A DNA stretch of 64,000 nucleotides from Mycobacterium colombiense (GCF_001665835.1 NZ_LZSX01000003.1:1-64000), one strand, 5' to 3'. Shown: positions 9,166 through 18,170, counted from the first letter of the stretch. Translations and numbers: made by a program. Notes: generated from the letters alone by a model not told the origin.

Positions 9166-10536
9166 ATGGCTGACCTGCCTTTCGGCTTCTCGTCTGGAGA
9201 CGACCCCGACAAGCACGGGAAAAAAGATCCCGATTCGGGCTCGAACCCGCCCGACCCGTTCGCCGCCTTCGGCATGAGCGGTGAATTCGGGATGGGCGAT
9301 TTGGGGCAGATCTTCACTCAACTGGGTCAGATGTTCAGCAGCGCGGGCACTGTCGGGCCCGGCGGAGCCGCCTCGGGACCGGTCAATTACGAACTGGCGC
9401 GGCGGGTCGCGACGAATTCGATCGGCTTCGTGGCGCCGGTTCCGGACACCACCAACTCGGCGATCGCCGACGCGGTGCACCTGGCGGAAACCTGGCTGGA
9501 CGGCGCCACTGCCCTGCCCGCGGGCACCACCAAGGCGGTGGGCTGGACTCCCGGCGACTGGGTCGACAACACGCTGGAGACGTGGAAGCGCCTGTGTGAC
9601 CCGATGGCACAACAGATTTCGACGGTGTGGGCGGCGTCGTTGCCCGAAGAGGCCAAGAGCATGGCCGGTCCGCTGCTGCAGATGATGTCGCAGATGGGCG
9701 GTATGGCGTTCGGCTCGCAGCTCGGGCAGGCACTGGGCCGATTGTCCCGCGAGGTGCTGACGTCGACGGACATCGGTTTGCCGTTGGGGCCCAAGGGAAT
9801 TGCGGCGATCATGCCCGAGGCCGTCGAACCTTTCGCCTCCGGCCTGGAGCGGCCGCGCAGCGAGGTCATGACGTTCCTGGCCGCGCGTGAGGCCGCCCAT
9901 CACCGGCTGTTCAGTCACGTGCCGTGGCTGTCGAGTCAGCTGCTGGGCGCCGTCGAGGCCTACGCGATGGGCATGCAGATCGACATGTCCGGGATCGAGG
10001 AGCTGGCGCGGGACTTCAACCCGGCGTCGCTGTCGGACCCGGCGGCGATCGAAAACCTGCTCGGGCAGGGCGTTTTCGAGCCCAAGGCGACGCCCGCGCA
10101 GATGCAGGCGCTCGAGCGCCTGGAAACGCTGCTCGCCCTGATCGAGGGCTGGGTGCAGGTGGTGGTGGGCGGCGCGCTGGGCGACCGGATTCCCGGCGCG
10201 GCCGCGCTGGGCGAGACGATGCGCCGGCGCCGGGCCAGCAGCGGCCCCGCCGAGCAGACCTTCGCCACACTGGTCGGGCTGGAGCTGCGGCCCCGCAAGA
10301 TGCGTGAGGCCGCCGCGTTCTGGGAGCGCCTGACGGAAGCCGCCGGGGTCGACGCCCGCGACGGCATCTGGCAACACCCCGATCTGTTGCCCGACGCCGA
10401 GGACCTCGACGAGCCGGCGGGCTTCATCGACCGCGTCATCGGCGGCGACACCAGCGGAATCGACGAGGCCATCGCCAAACTCGAGCGTGAGGGTCAAAAC
10501 CCTGAGGACCCCGGCCCCGGTTCTGTGGATAACTGA
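9166..10536 (+). CDS. DUF2342 zincin-like metalloprotease (Rv3195-like)
   Basis: The 456-residue protein has an N-terminal Gly/Phe-rich low-complexity stretch, then a helical zincin-like domain. The segment AAREAAHHRLFSH holds the closely spaced Glu/His pattern typical of the DUF2342 'zinc-dependent metalloprotease' group. It is not a canonical HExxH, so activity is uncertain. No signal peptide is seen. ATG at 9166 (MADLPFGF) fits family starts better than upstream GTGs. The next gene begins 36 bases after its stop on the same strand, followed by the UbiB-like kinase, an arrangement conserved in mycobacteria. Confidence 0.85.
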   Translation: MADLPFGFSSGDDPDKHGKKDPDSGSNPPDPFAAFGMSGEFGMGDLGQIFTQLGQMFSSAGTVGPGGAASGPVNYELARRVATNSIGFVAPVPDTTNSAIADAVHLAETWLDGATALPAGTTKAVGWTPGDWVDNTLETWKRLCDPMAQQISTVWAASLPEEAKSMAGPLLQMMSQMGGMAFGSQLGQALGRLSREVLTSTDIGLPLGPKGIAAIMPEAVEPFASGLERPRSEVMTFLAAREAAHHRLFSHVPWLSSQLLGAVEAYAMGMQIDMSGIEELARDFNPASLSDPAAIENLLGQGVFEPKATPAQMQALERLETLLALIEGWVQVVVGGALGDRIPGAAALGETMRRRRASSGPAEQTFATLVGLELRPRKMREAAAFWERLTEAAGVDARDGIWQHPDLLPDAEDLDEPAGFIDRVIGGDTSGIDEAIAKLEREGQNPEDPGPGSVDN

Positions 10537-10572
10537 CCGAAGCCCTCGCCGCCGGCGTGCCACAGTTGCGCG

Positions 10573-11439
10573 GTGACTCAGCGGTGCCAGGCCCTCCTTT
10601 CCACCTATGCGCTGGACCCGGCGCTGCCGGTGCTGCTCCGTCCCGACGGCGCGGTCCAGGTGGGCTGGGACCCCCGTCGCGCGGTGCTGGTCCGCCCTCC
10701 CGGCGGCCTGGCCGCCGCCGAGCTGGCCACGCTGTTGCGGACCATGTGGTCGCCGACCCCGCTGGCCGAGTTGCAGCACCGCGCGCTCGATTTCGGCCTG
10801 ACCGACGCCGACGGCCTGCGAAACCTGGTCGCGCGATTGGTCGATGCCGGGGTGGCCACCGAATGCGGTCAGCCGCGCGCCCGGGCGGCCTCGGTGCGGA
10901 TCCACGGCCGCGGGCCGCTGTCCGAGCTGATGCTGGAGACGTTGCGCTGCTCGGGTGCCCGGATCGCACACAGCAGCCAACCGCACGCCGCGGTATCGGC
11001 CAGCGATGTTGATCTGGTGGTGTTGTCGGACTTCCTGGTCGCCGACCCGCGCATGGTGCGCGACCTGCACCACCAGGGCGTCGCGCATCTGTTGGTGCGG
11101 GTGCGCGACGGCATCGGGCTGGTGGGCCCCCTGGTGATTCCCGGCGTGACCAGCTGCCTGGGCTGCGCGGACCTGCACCGCCGGGACCGCGATGCGGCGT
11201 GGCCGGCCATCTGCGCGCAGCTGCGCGAGACCGTCGGCGTCGCCGATCGCGCCACCGTGCTGGCGACGGCGGCGCTCGCGCTCAGCCAGGTGAACCGGGT
11301 GATCGCGGCGGTGCACGGGCAGGAGGCGGGGGCCGGACCGGCGCCGCCCCAGACGCTGAACGCGACCCTGGAATTCGACCTGCATTCCAGCGCTATCGTC
11401 ACGCGGCCGTGGGCCAAACACCCGCTGTGCTCGTGCTGA
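10573..11439 (+). CDS. ThiF/TOMM-cyclodehydratase-like protein (Rv3196-like)
   Basis: The 288-residue protein resembles the leader-binding and ThiF-like half of TOMM (thiazole/oxazole-modified peptide) cyclodehydratases. An N-terminal winged-helix-like region (RAVLVRPPGGLAAAELATLLR) precedes a Rossmann-like part (VDLVVLSDFLVADP). Cys pairs suited to zinc binding follow in SCLGCADLHRRD and at the C-terminus (HPLCSC). No YcaO partner, precursor peptide or dehydrogenase lies nearby, so its role is unknown. The start is GTG at 10573. It is flanked by the DUF2342 gene and the UbiB kinase on the same strand. Confidence 0.75.
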   Translation: MTQRCQALLSTYALDPALPVLLRPDGAVQVGWDPRRAVLVRPPGGLAAAELATLLRTMWSPTPLAELQHRALDFGLTDADGLRNLVARLVDAGVATECGQPRARAASVRIHGRGPLSELMLETLRCSGARIAHSSQPHAAVSASDVDLVVLSDFLVADPRMVRDLHHQGVAHLLVRVRDGIGLVGPLVIPGVTSCLGCADLHRRDRDAAWPAICAQLRETVGVADRATVLATAALALSQVNRVIAAVHGQEAGAGPAPPQTLNATLEFDLHSSAIVTRPWAKHPLCSC

Positions 11440-11576
11440 CCCGGTGGGCGATTCGACGAGCTGTAGTGAAGGCCACATTCACGATCGAGTCCCGTTGACC
11501 AGCCCGTTAATTAGTGTGACAACGTGCGTTGTCCACATCGCTCCACATCGCGCTGACCATCATGGATGATGGGTAC

Positions 11577-12905
11577 GTGTCTGACATCAAACGGGGCCGT
11601 GCTGCGCGGAACGCGAAGCTGGCCAGCATTCCGGTCGGATTCGCCGGCCGGGCGGCGATCGGATTCGGTAAACGGCTGACCGGAAAGTCCAGGGACGAGG
11701 TCCAGGCCGAGCTTCTGGAAAAGGCCGCCCACCAGCTGTTCACCGTCTTGGGTGAGCTCAAGGGCGGCGCAATGAAGGTGGGCCAGGCACTGTCGGTGCT
11801 CGAAGCCGCCATTCCCGAGGAATTCGGCGAGCCGTACCGCGAAGCGCTGACCAAGCTGCAAAAGGACGCCCCGCCGCTGCCCGCCGCCAAGGTGCACCGG
11901 GTGCTCGACGCCCAGCTGGGCACCAAGTGGCGCGCACGGTTCAGCTCCTTCGACGACATCCCGGTGGCCTCGGCGAGCATCGGCCAGGTCCACAAGGGCG
12001 TCTGGTCCGACGGCCGCGAGGTGGCCGTCAAGATCCAGTACCCCGGCGCCGACGAGGCACTGCGGGCCGACCTCAAGACCATGCAGCGGCTGGTCGGAGT
12101 GTTCAAGCAGCTCGCGCCGGGCGCCGACGTCGAGGGGGTCGTCGACGAACTGATCGAGCGCACCGAGATGGAGCTGGACTACCGGCTGGAGGCCGAGAAT
12201 CAGCGCGCCTTCGCCAAGGCCTATCACGATCACCCGCACTTCGCGGTGCCGCGCATCGTGGCCAGCGCGCCGAAGGTGGTGATCCAGGAGTGGATGCAGG
12301 GCACCCCGATGGCCGAGATCATCCGGCACGGCACCGCCGAGCAGCGCGACCTGATGGGCACCCGGCTGCTCGAACTCACCTTCGACGCGCCGCGCCGGCT
12401 GGGCATGCTGCACGGCGACGCCCACCCGGGCAACTTCATGCTGCTTCCCGACGGTCGTATGGGCGTGATCGACTTCGGCGCCGTGGCCGCGCTGCCCGGC
12501 GGCTTGCCGATCGAGCTCGGTATGAGCATCCGGCTGGCCCGCGACAAGAACTACGACTTACTGCTGCCGACTATGGAGAAGGCCGGCTTCATCCAGAAGG
12601 GCCAGCAGGTGTCGGTGCGCGACATCGACGACATGCTGCGCCAGTACGTCGAACCGGTCGAGGTCGAGGTCTTCCACTACACCCGTAAGTGGCTGCAGAA
12701 GATGTCGGCCATCGAGATCGATCGGTCGGTGTCGCAGATCCGGACCGCGCGGCAAATGGACCTGCCGCCCAAACTGGTCATCCCGATGCGGGTCATCATG
12801 TCGGTGGCCGCGATCCTGTGCCAGCTGGATGCGCACGTGCCGATCAAGGCGCTGTCGGAAGAGCTGGTGCCCGGCTTCGCCGAACCCGACAACGCCGTCA
12901 TCTAG
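11577..12905 (+). CDS. ABC1/UbiB-family atypical kinase (Rv3197-like)
   Basis: The 442-residue protein carries the ABC1/AarF/UbiB signature: KxGQ motif in GAMKVGQALSVLE, the Ala-rich loop in VASASIGQVHKG, the Lys in VAVKIQYPG, and the kinase catalytic elements in LHGDAHPGNF and VIDFGA. UbiB-family proteins are linked to quinone or lipid homeostasis. In M. tuberculosis the gene next to whiB7 belongs to the WhiB7 regulon and is tied to macrolide tolerance (from memory). GTG at 11577 gives the MSDIKRGRAARN start; an ATG at 11562 is also possible. It converges on whiB7 with a ten-base gap. Confidence 0.9.
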   Translation: MSDIKRGRAARNAKLASIPVGFAGRAAIGFGKRLTGKSRDEVQAELLEKAAHQLFTVLGELKGGAMKVGQALSVLEAAIPEEFGEPYREALTKLQKDAPPLPAAKVHRVLDAQLGTKWRARFSSFDDIPVASASIGQVHKGVWSDGREVAVKIQYPGADEALRADLKTMQRLVGVFKQLAPGADVEGVVDELIERTEMELDYRLEAENQRAFAKAYHDHPHFAVPRIVASAPKVVIQEWMQGTPMAEIIRHGTAEQRDLMGTRLLELTFDAPRRLGMLHGDAHPGNFMLLPDGRMGVIDFGAVAALPGGLPIELGMSIRLARDKNYDLLLPTMEKAGFIQKGQQVSVRDIDDMLRQYVEPVEVEVFHYTRKWLQKMSAIEIDRSVSQIRTARQMDLPPKLVIPMRVIMSVAAILCQLDAHVPIKALSEELVPGFAEPDNAVI

Positions 12906-12915
12906 CTCCGGCGCC

Positions 12916-13188
12916 CTACGCGGCCGCCTCGTCTTGCCTGCTGTCCTTGCGGGGACGCCCGCGGGGCCGTTTGAAGCTCAAAACCGAACCGCGGTCGATG
13001 ATTTCGCCGCCCCACACGCCCCAGGGTTCGGCGCGTTCCAACGCGGCCGCCAGGCACTGACGGCGGACCGGGCAGCTGGTGCAGAGCGTCTTAGCCCGCT
13101 CCAGCTCGGCCGGGGTGTCGGCGAACCACAGGTCGGGATCGCCGACGTGACACGGCAGGGCTTGTCTGGGGACTGTCGGTGCCGACAT
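12916..13188 (-). CDS. whiB7: WhiB7, redox-linked transcription factor for intrinsic drug resistance
   Basis: The 90-residue WhiB protein has the four Fe-S cluster cysteines at 13, 36, 39 and 45, the turn EPWGVWGGE at 54-62, and the AT-hook RGRPRK at 76-81, which is specific to WhiB7. It partners with the primary sigma factor and activates antibiotic resistance genes from promoters with an AT-rich block next to the -35. ATG at 13188 is clear. The upstream leader holds an ORF and hairpin attenuator (annotated separately). Gene order with the UbiB kinase and uvrD2 is as in M. tuberculosis. Confidence 0.97.
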   Translation of the reverse strand: MSAPTVPRQALPCHVGDPDLWFADTPAELERAKTLCTSCPVRRQCLAAALERAEPWGVWGGEIIDRGSVLSFKRPRGRPRKDSRQDEAAA

Positions 13189-13269
13189 GTCCTACCACCT
13201 ACTTCCTGGTCTGGTTGCTGTCCTTGGCAGTGATCCGGACCAGGTCGAAGAAGTGCCGACCCTACAACT

Positions 13270-13307
13270 ATGGCCACGGATCCTTGCGACTTCGGGTCCG
13301 TGGCCAT
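13270..13307 (-). promoter_or_regulatory. whiB7 leader attenuator hairpin
   Basis: Arms at 13294-13307 and 13270-13283 form a 14-bp stem with a single mismatch and a ten-base loop in the whiB7 transcript. It begins 24 bases after the leader ORF stop codon and ends about 80 bases before whiB7. This fits the known model in which translation of the leader ORF decides whether transcription stops before whiB7. No long T-run follows, which is common in mycobacterial terminators. Confidence 0.75.
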
Positions 13308-13330
13308 TTGGGAGAAAACCGGGCTGGTGC

Positions 13331-13489
13331 TTACCTTGCCTTCGGTGGGCCCCCGACATCTACGGACGCGTCGGTCGCGGCGGCGGCGCGATGCTTACGC
13401 GCGGCCGCCGAGGCGGCGTGTGCGGCATGGGAGGTACCCGCGGCAAGCGCCGCGCGGACCACGCCTACACCGAACGCGTCGCTGAGCAT
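13331..13489 (-). CDS. whiB7 upstream leader ORF (52 aa)
   Basis: A 52-codon frame lies in the whiB7 leader between the promoter and the attenuator hairpin. Its ATG at 13489 has a near-perfect Shine-Dalgarno (AAGGAGGG, about nine bases upstream), stronger than that of whiB7 itself. The peptide starts MLSDAFGVGVVRAALAAG and is rich in Ala and His. Ribosome stalling on this ORF by translation inhibitors is the established trigger for whiB7 induction in other mycobacteria; the same role is inferred here. The peptide itself probably has no function beyond sensing. Confidence 0.72.
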   Translation of the reverse strand: MLSDAFGVGVVRAALAAGTSHAAHAASAAARKHRAAAATDASVDVGGPPKAR

Positions 13490-13531
13490 CGTGGCCACCC
13501 TCCTTCTCCGTAGTGCCGAGTTGCGGTTTCG

Positions 13532-13569
13532 AGGGTAAACGGTCACCGCCCGTGACCACAACCGATTTT
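13532..13569 (-). promoter_or_regulatory. whiB7 promoter with WhiB7 auto-activation signature
   Basis: Reading leftward: an AT-rich AAAAT block (13565-13569), a -35-like TTGTGG (13556-13561), an 18-base spacer, and TACCCT (13532-13537) as -10. The A/T block directly upstream of the -35 is the known WhiB7-dependent promoter hallmark, bound by the AT-hook. It predicts a leader of roughly 340 bases. Confidence 0.7.
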
Positions 13570-13589
13570 CTGACCAGCGGGTTTACCGG

Positions 13590-15698
13590 TCAGCGCCCGC
13601 GGACCAGTTCCAGCACGTCGGGGCCGTACTGCTCCAGCTTGCGGGCGCCGATGCCCGGAATCGCGATCAGCGCAGCCTCGTCGCCGGGCCGCAGCTCGGC
13701 GATGGCGATCAGGGTGTTGTCGGTGAAGACCACGTAGGCGGGCACCTTCTGCTCCTTGGCGATGTCCAGCCGCCACGCCTTGAGCCGCAGCAACAGGTCC
13801 TCGTCGACGTCGCCGGCGCAGGTCTCGCAGCGGCGCAGCATGACGGCCGCCGGGGTGGTCAGGTTGTTGTTGCAGATCCGGCAGCGGGTCGCCGTGCCCC
13901 GGTTGCGCCGGGACTTGTTCGGCGCCGCGTCGGCACGCGCCTGGGGCGCGATGCCGTTGAGGAAGCGCGACGGCTTGCGGCCCTGGCGGCCACCCGGGCT
14001 GCGGGCCAGCGCCCAACTGAGCCCCAGATGTATTCGGGCCCTGGTGATTCCGACGTAGAGCAGCCGCCGCTCCTCTTCGACCGCTTCGCTCTCGGCGCCG
14101 TGCGCCAACGCGTGCGAGATGGGCAGCGTGCCGTCGGCCAGGCCGACCAGAAACACCGCGTCCCACTCGAGTCCCTTGGCGGCGTGCAGCGACGCCAGCG
14201 CGACGCCCTGCACCACCGGTGGGTGCCGCGAGTCGGCCCGCGTCCGCAGCTCGGCCACCAGTCCCGGGAGTTCCAGCTGCGGACGCTGCGCAACTTCGTC
14301 GTCGGCCAGCTCGGCCAGCGCGGTCAGCGCCTCCCAGCGCTCCCGGGCGCGGGTGCCGACGGGTTCCTCGGCCGTCAGCCCCAGCGGTTCCAGGATCGTG
14401 CGGACCGCGTCGGGTAACGGCCCTTCGGCACCGCGCTCGGCGGCCCGATGCAGCGCCAGCAGGGCCTGCTTGATCTCCTGGCGGTTGAAGAAGCCCTCGC
14501 CGCCGCGAACCTGATAGGCGATGCCGGCCTCGGTCAACGCTTCCTCGTAGATCTCCGATTGCGCGTTGACCCGGTACAGCACCGCGATCTCCGACGGCGG
14601 GGTGCCGGATTCGATGAGCCGCTTGATCGACGCCGCGACCGCGGCGGCCTCGGCCAGTTCGTCGGGATGCTCGTGGAACGTCGGCGCCGGGCCCGGCGCC
14701 CGCTGACCCACCAGGTGCAGCTTGCTGCCGGCGACCCGGCCGCGCGCCGCGGCGATCACCTGGTTGGCCAACGACACCACCTGCGGGGTGGAGCGGTAGT
14801 CGCGCTCGAGGCGCACCACGGTGGCGTCGGGGAACCGGCGGGAGAAGTCGAGCAGGAACCGCGGCGAGGCCCCGGTGAACGAATAGATGGTCTGGTTGGC
14901 GTCGCCCACCACGGTCAGGTCATCGCGATCGCCGAGCCACGCCGCGAGCACCCGCTGCTGCAACGGCGTGACGTCCTGGTATTCGTCGACGACGAAGCAG
15001 CGGTAGCGGTCCCGGAACTCCTCGGCCACAGCGGGATCGTTCTCGATCGCGGCCGCGGTGTGCAGCAGCAGGTCGTCGAAGTCGAGCAGGGTGACGTTGT
15101 CGCCGCGCGCCTTGAGCGCCTCGTAGGCGGCGTAGACGGTGGCGACGCGGGCGGCGTCCAACGGGATGTCGCGCGCGGCGTCGGCCACCGCGGCCGGGTA
15201 TTCCTCGGGCCCGATCAGCGACGCTTTGGCCCACTCGATCTCGCCGGCCAGGTCGCGCACGTCGTCGGTGCTGGCGTTGATCCGGGCGCGGCTGGCCGCC
15301 CGGGCGACGACGGCGAACTTGCTGTCCAGCAGCTGCCACCCGGTGTCGCCGACCACCCGCGGCCAGAAATACCGCAGCTGCCGGTGGGCGGCCGCGTGGA
15401 ACGTCAGTGCCGAGACCGCGCCGACGGTGGTGTCCACGCCCGCGGCGGAGTCGATCATCCGCAATCTCGAGCGCATCTCCCCCGCCGCCCGCTGGGTGAA
15501 CGTGACGGCCAGCACCTGACCGGCCGCGACGTGACCGCTGGCGACCAGCTGGGCGATCCGATGCGTGATGGTGCGGGTCTTTCCCGTTCCGGCACCGGCG
15601 AGCACGCAGACCGGGCCGCGGGGAGCCAGCACGGCCTCGCGCTGCTCGTCGTCCAGCCCGGCTGTCAAAGGATCGGCGACCGTCGGCATGGCGTCCAT
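13590..15698 (-). CDS. uvrD2: UvrD2, SF1 DNA helicase with HRDC domain
   Basis: The 702-residue helicase has Walker A GAGTGKT near the N-terminus, motif II as DEYQDVTP, motif [16 protein letters not shown] and motif [14 protein letters not shown] tetra-cysteine linker (CRIC...CETC) and a C-terminal HRDC domain ([18 protein letters not shown]) follow, which is the UvrD2 layout in mycobacteria. It unwinds DNA and is essential in M. tuberculosis (from memory). ATG at 15698 was chosen; ATG at 15689 is equally possible, and a TTG at 15719 is less likely. No clear SD is seen, so the transcript may be leaderless. Confidence 0.95.
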   Translation of the reverse strand: MDAMPTVADPLTAGLDDEQREAVLAPRGPVCVLAGAGTGKTRTITHRIAQLVASGHVAAGQVLAVTFTQRAAGEMRSRLRMIDSAAGVDTTVGAVSALTFHAAAHRQLRYFWPRVVGDTGWQLLDSKFAVVARAASRARINASTDDVRDLAGEIEWAKASLIGPEEYPAAVADAARDIPLDAARVATVYAAYEALKARGDNVTLLDFDDLLLHTAAAIENDPAVAEEFRDRYRCFVVDEYQDVTPLQQRVLAAWLGDRDDLTVVGDANQTIYSFTGASPRFLLDFSRRFPDATVVRLERDYRSTPQVVSLANQVIAAARGRVAGSKLHLVGQRAPGPAPTFHEHPDELAEAAAVAASIKRLIESGTPPSEIAVLYRVNAQSEIYEEALTEAGIAYQVRGGEGFFNRQEIKQALLALHRAAERGAEGPLPDAVRTILEPLGLTAEEPVGTRARERWEALTALAELADDEVAQRPQLELPGLVAELRTRADSRHPPVVQGVALASLHAAKGLEWDAVFLVGLADGTLPISHALAHGAESEAVEEERRLLYVGITRARIHLGLSWALARSPGGRQGRKPSRFLNGIAPQARADAAPNKSRRNRGTATRCRICNNNLTTPAAVMLRRCETCAGDVDEDLLLRLKAWRLDIAKEQKVPAYVVFTDNTLIAIAELRPGDEAALIAIPGIGARKLEQYGPDVLELVRGR

Positions 15699-15812
15699 CT
15701 TGGCAGCGGTCGCCGACAAACCCTCGGCATCGCCACGCCTTAATCGACGGGCTTGGCGTGTCGCCCCGGCGAGTCGGCGGATCCCGCGGCGCGGCCGGGC
15801 GCTACCCCCGGC

Positions 15813-15894
15813 GCGGAATGCATCGTCGCCGGGCTACACCCGATCGCCCACTCCTCCGCATCCCGCTTCGCGGAATGCATCGTCGCCGGGCTAC
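15813..15894. repeat. 25-bp direct repeat pair in the uvrD2-mrx1 intergenic region
   Basis: Two identical 25-base copies (GCGGAATGCATCGTCGCCGG plus GCTAC) lie at 15813-15837 and 15870-15894, 57 bases apart. The second copy ends 11 bases before the mrx1 start codon. They lie in the divergent promoter region, so they may be operator-like or simply a local duplication. Confidence 0.7.
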
Positions 15895-15905
15895 GTTAAC
15901 CAACC

Positions 15906-16160
15906 ATGACCTCTGCCCCGCTCACCGTCTACACGACCTCCTGGTGTGGCTACTGCCATCGGCTGATGACCGTGCTTAAGTCCAACGGCATCCCGTACGA
16001 GGCGGTCGACATCGAGCACGACGCGGCGGCCGCTGATTTCGTCAGCTCGGTCAACGGCGGCAACAGGACGGTTCCGACGGTGAAATTCGCCGACGGCTCG
16101 ACGCTGACCAATCCGAGCGCCGCCGAGGTGAAGGCAAAGCTGGCCAACGCCGGCAACTAG
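15906..16160 (+). CDS. mrx1: Mycoredoxin-1 (mycothiol-dependent glutaredoxin-like protein)
   Basis: The 84-residue protein has a thioredoxin fold with active site CGYC (Cys14 and Cys17), the cis-proline loop TVPTVKF and a conserved GGxxTxxxP-like context. Mycoredoxin-1 reduces mycothiol mixed disulfides by a thiol exchange at the first Cys, supporting redox balance in place of glutaredoxin/glutathione. The ATG at 15906 is the only reasonable start. It is divergent from uvrD2 and converges on nudC with seven bases between stops, as in M. tuberculosis (Rv3198A). Confidence 0.93.
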   Translation: MTSAPLTVYTTSWCGYCHRLMTVLKSNGIPYEAVDIEHDAAAADFVSSVNGGNRTVPTVKFADGSTLTNPSAAEVKAKLANAGN

Positions 16161-16167
16161 GCGCCGG

Positions 16168-17100
16168 TCAGTCGATCGCGGCCCAGGATTCGATGATCAC
16201 GCGGGCGATCGAGATCGACCCGGGCAGAAGCAGATTCGACTCCGACGAGCTGGACCAGTCCCCGGCCGCCAGTGCGGTGCGCACCTCGTCGCGCGTGAAC
16301 CACGCGGCCTCGCCAATCTCGCCGTCGTTGAACGCGAATTCCTCGGCCGGGTCGGCGACGGCGTGGAAGCCGACCATCAGCGAACGCGGGAACGGCCACG
16401 GCTGACTGCCCAGGTATCGCACGTCGCGGACGGTCAGCCCGATCTCCTCGCGGATCTCCCGGGCGACGCACCCCTCGAAAGACTCACCGGCCTCGACGAA
16501 TCCGGCCAGCAACGAGAACATCCGCTCGGGCCATACCGCCTGACGGGCCAGCACCGCGCGGTCACCGCCATCGTGGACCAGGCAGATCACCGCCGGGTCG
16601 ATACGCGGGAACTCCTCGTGACCGGTCACCGGGTTGATGCGCGACCAGCCCGCCCGGGCCGGCCTCGTCGGCGAACCGTCCACGGAGCTGAAGCGTGCCT
16701 TCTCATGCCAATTCAGCAGCGCGACGGCCGCGGACACCAGCTGGCTGCTGGTGTCGTCGAAGATCGGGCCGAGACTGCGCAGGTTCACCACCTCGGCATG
16801 CGCGGCGGGGTCGTCCGGAGCCTGCAGCGCGCCGCGGATGCCCCAGACGTGGCGGCCGTCCTCGATGCGCCCCAGAAACACCGCCTCCGACGGCGGCTTG
16901 TCGCCCACTTCGGCGGCGGCGCCGAGCACCACCCGGCCGTTGGCGGCCAGCACCTGGTTGCGCGAATCCACCCGCAACAGCGCCGCATCCGCCCAGCCTG
17001 CGGTGGCCGCCTCGACGTCGGTGCGCAGCTGATCGGCGCGGTCGGCACCCACCCGCGATAGCAACGGCACGCTGCGCAGCTGAAAGTCCGCGATCGCCAT
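16168..17100 (-). CDS. nudC: NudC, NAD(H) pyrophosphatase / NAD-cap decapping Nudix enzyme
   Basis: The 310-residue protein has the Nudix box GFVEAGESFEGCVAREIREEIG and the NADH-specific motif SQPWPFPRSLM downstream. NudC hydrolyses NADH and NAD-capped RNA and has been linked to isoniazid and ethionamide tolerance through NAD adducts. The four zinc-ribbon cysteines of E. coli NudC are missing: the matching stretch (ARFSSVDGSPTRPARAGWSR to GHEEFPRIDP) holds no Cys, so the fold must be kept without zinc. The start codon overlaps the stop of the upstream channel gene (ATGA), indicating coupled translation. Confidence 0.93.
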   Translation of the reverse strand: MAIADFQLRSVPLLSRVGADRADQLRTDVEAATAGWADAALLRVDSRNQVLAANGRVVLGAAAEVGDKPPSEAVFLGRIEDGRHVWGIRGALQAPDDPAAHAEVVNLRSLGPIFDDTSSQLVSAAVALLNWHEKARFSSVDGSPTRPARAGWSRINPVTGHEEFPRIDPAVICLVHDGGDRAVLARQAVWPERMFSLLAGFVEAGESFEGCVAREIREEIGLTVRDVRYLGSQPWPFPRSLMVGFHAVADPAEEFAFNDGEIGEAAWFTRDEVRTALAAGDWSSSSESNLLLPGSISIARVIIESWAAID

Positions 17101-18170
17101 CAGTGGTCGGCGTTCCGGATGTAGAGCAGCCGGTCATTGGCCTCGATGGCATCCACTTCCGGTGCGCCGATGCGCAGCAGGTGGCCGTCGCGCACCACAC
17201 CGAGCACGGTGTCGCGCAGGTGCCGCGGCGACCCGCCGACTTCGGCCTGCTCCACTTCACGCTCGGCGATGGCCAACCCGGCGTCGGGTGTCAGCAGATC
17301 CTCGATCATCTCCACGACGCTGGGGGTGGTGGTGGCCAGCCCGAGGAGCCGGCCCGCGGTGGCCGAGGACACCACCACCGAGTTCGCGCCCGACTGCTGC
17401 AGCAGGTGCTGGTTCTCGGTCTCCCGGATGGAGGCGACGATCTTGGCGTGGGGCGCGAGTTCGCGCGCCGTCAGCGTCACCAACACCGCGGTGTCGTCGC
17501 GGCTGGTGGCAACGATGATGGACGCCGCATGCTGGGCGCCGGCCAGCCGCAGCACGTCGGCCTTGGTGGCATCGCCATGCAGGGTGACCAGGCCGGCACT
17601 TTCGGCGTGCTCGAGCGTGCTGCGATCGGTGTCGACGACGACGACCTCGGTCTGCACGGTCTCGTCACCGAGGATGGCCGCGACCGCGGTCTTCCCCTTT
17701 GTGCCATAGCCGATCACGATGGTGTGGTTGCGCACTCTGCTCCTCCAACGCTGAATCTTCCACCCTTGGCGAGACCGCTCGGAGAGCACCTCGAGCGTGG
17801 TGCCGACCAACACGGCCAGGAACGCGATCCGCAGCGCGGTGAAGATCAGGGTGTGCACCAGACGCGCGGTTTCGGTGTACGGCGTGATGTCGCCGTATCC
17901 GGTGGTCGAGAGGGACACCGCGGAGAAATACACGCAGTCCAAAAAGGTCAGCGGTTGGTTGCGCACGTCGCGGTAACCGCTGCGATCCAGGTAGACGATG
18001 ACGGCCGCGGCGAACAGCACCACCAGCGCGATGGCCAGGCGCCGGGTGATGACGCGGATGGGACTAGCGTGCTCCTCGGGGATACGCACCACGCCGATCA
18101 GCTGGTGACCGCGCTGAGCCGTCAGGGTTTCGTCCAGACCGCTCAGCCTTCGGGACCTACCGTTGCCCAC
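17100..18170 (-). CDS. Two-helix potassium channel with TrkA-N (RCK) domain
   Basis: The 356-residue protein has two membrane helices (about 44-60 and 104-124) around a pore loop with selectivity filter TTGYGD at 89-94. A cytoplasmic RCK domain starts at about 149 (IVIGYGTKGKTAVAAI, a Rossmann nucleotide-binding loop) and a TrkA-C-like part ends the protein. It should act as a tetrameric K+ channel gated by ligand binding to the RCK domains. The start is GTG at 18170. It overlaps nudC at the stop. It corresponds to Rv3200c. Confidence 0.92.
   Translation of the reverse strand: MGNGRSRRLSGLDETLTAQRGHQLIGVVRIPEEHASPIRVITRRLAIALVVLFAAAVIVYLDRSGYRDVRNQPLTFLDCVYFSAVSLSTTGYGDITPYTETARLVHTLIFTALRIAFLAVLVGTTLEVLSERSRQGWKIQRWRSRVRNHTIVIGYGTKGKTAVAAILGDETVQTEVVVVDTDRSTLEHAESAGLVTLHGDATKADVLRLAGAQHAASIIVATSRDDTAVLVTLTARELAPHAKIVASIRETENQHLLQQSGANSVVVSSATAGRLLGLATTTPSVVEMIEDLLTPDAGLAIAEREVEQAEVGGSPRHLRDTVLGVVRDGHLLRIGAPEVDAIEANDRLLYIRNADH

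Noticed and set aside
9106..11478. 790-aa minus-strand open frame
   Set aside because: Antisense to the DUF2342 and ThiF-like genes; composition is that of a shadow and it has no recognisable domain.
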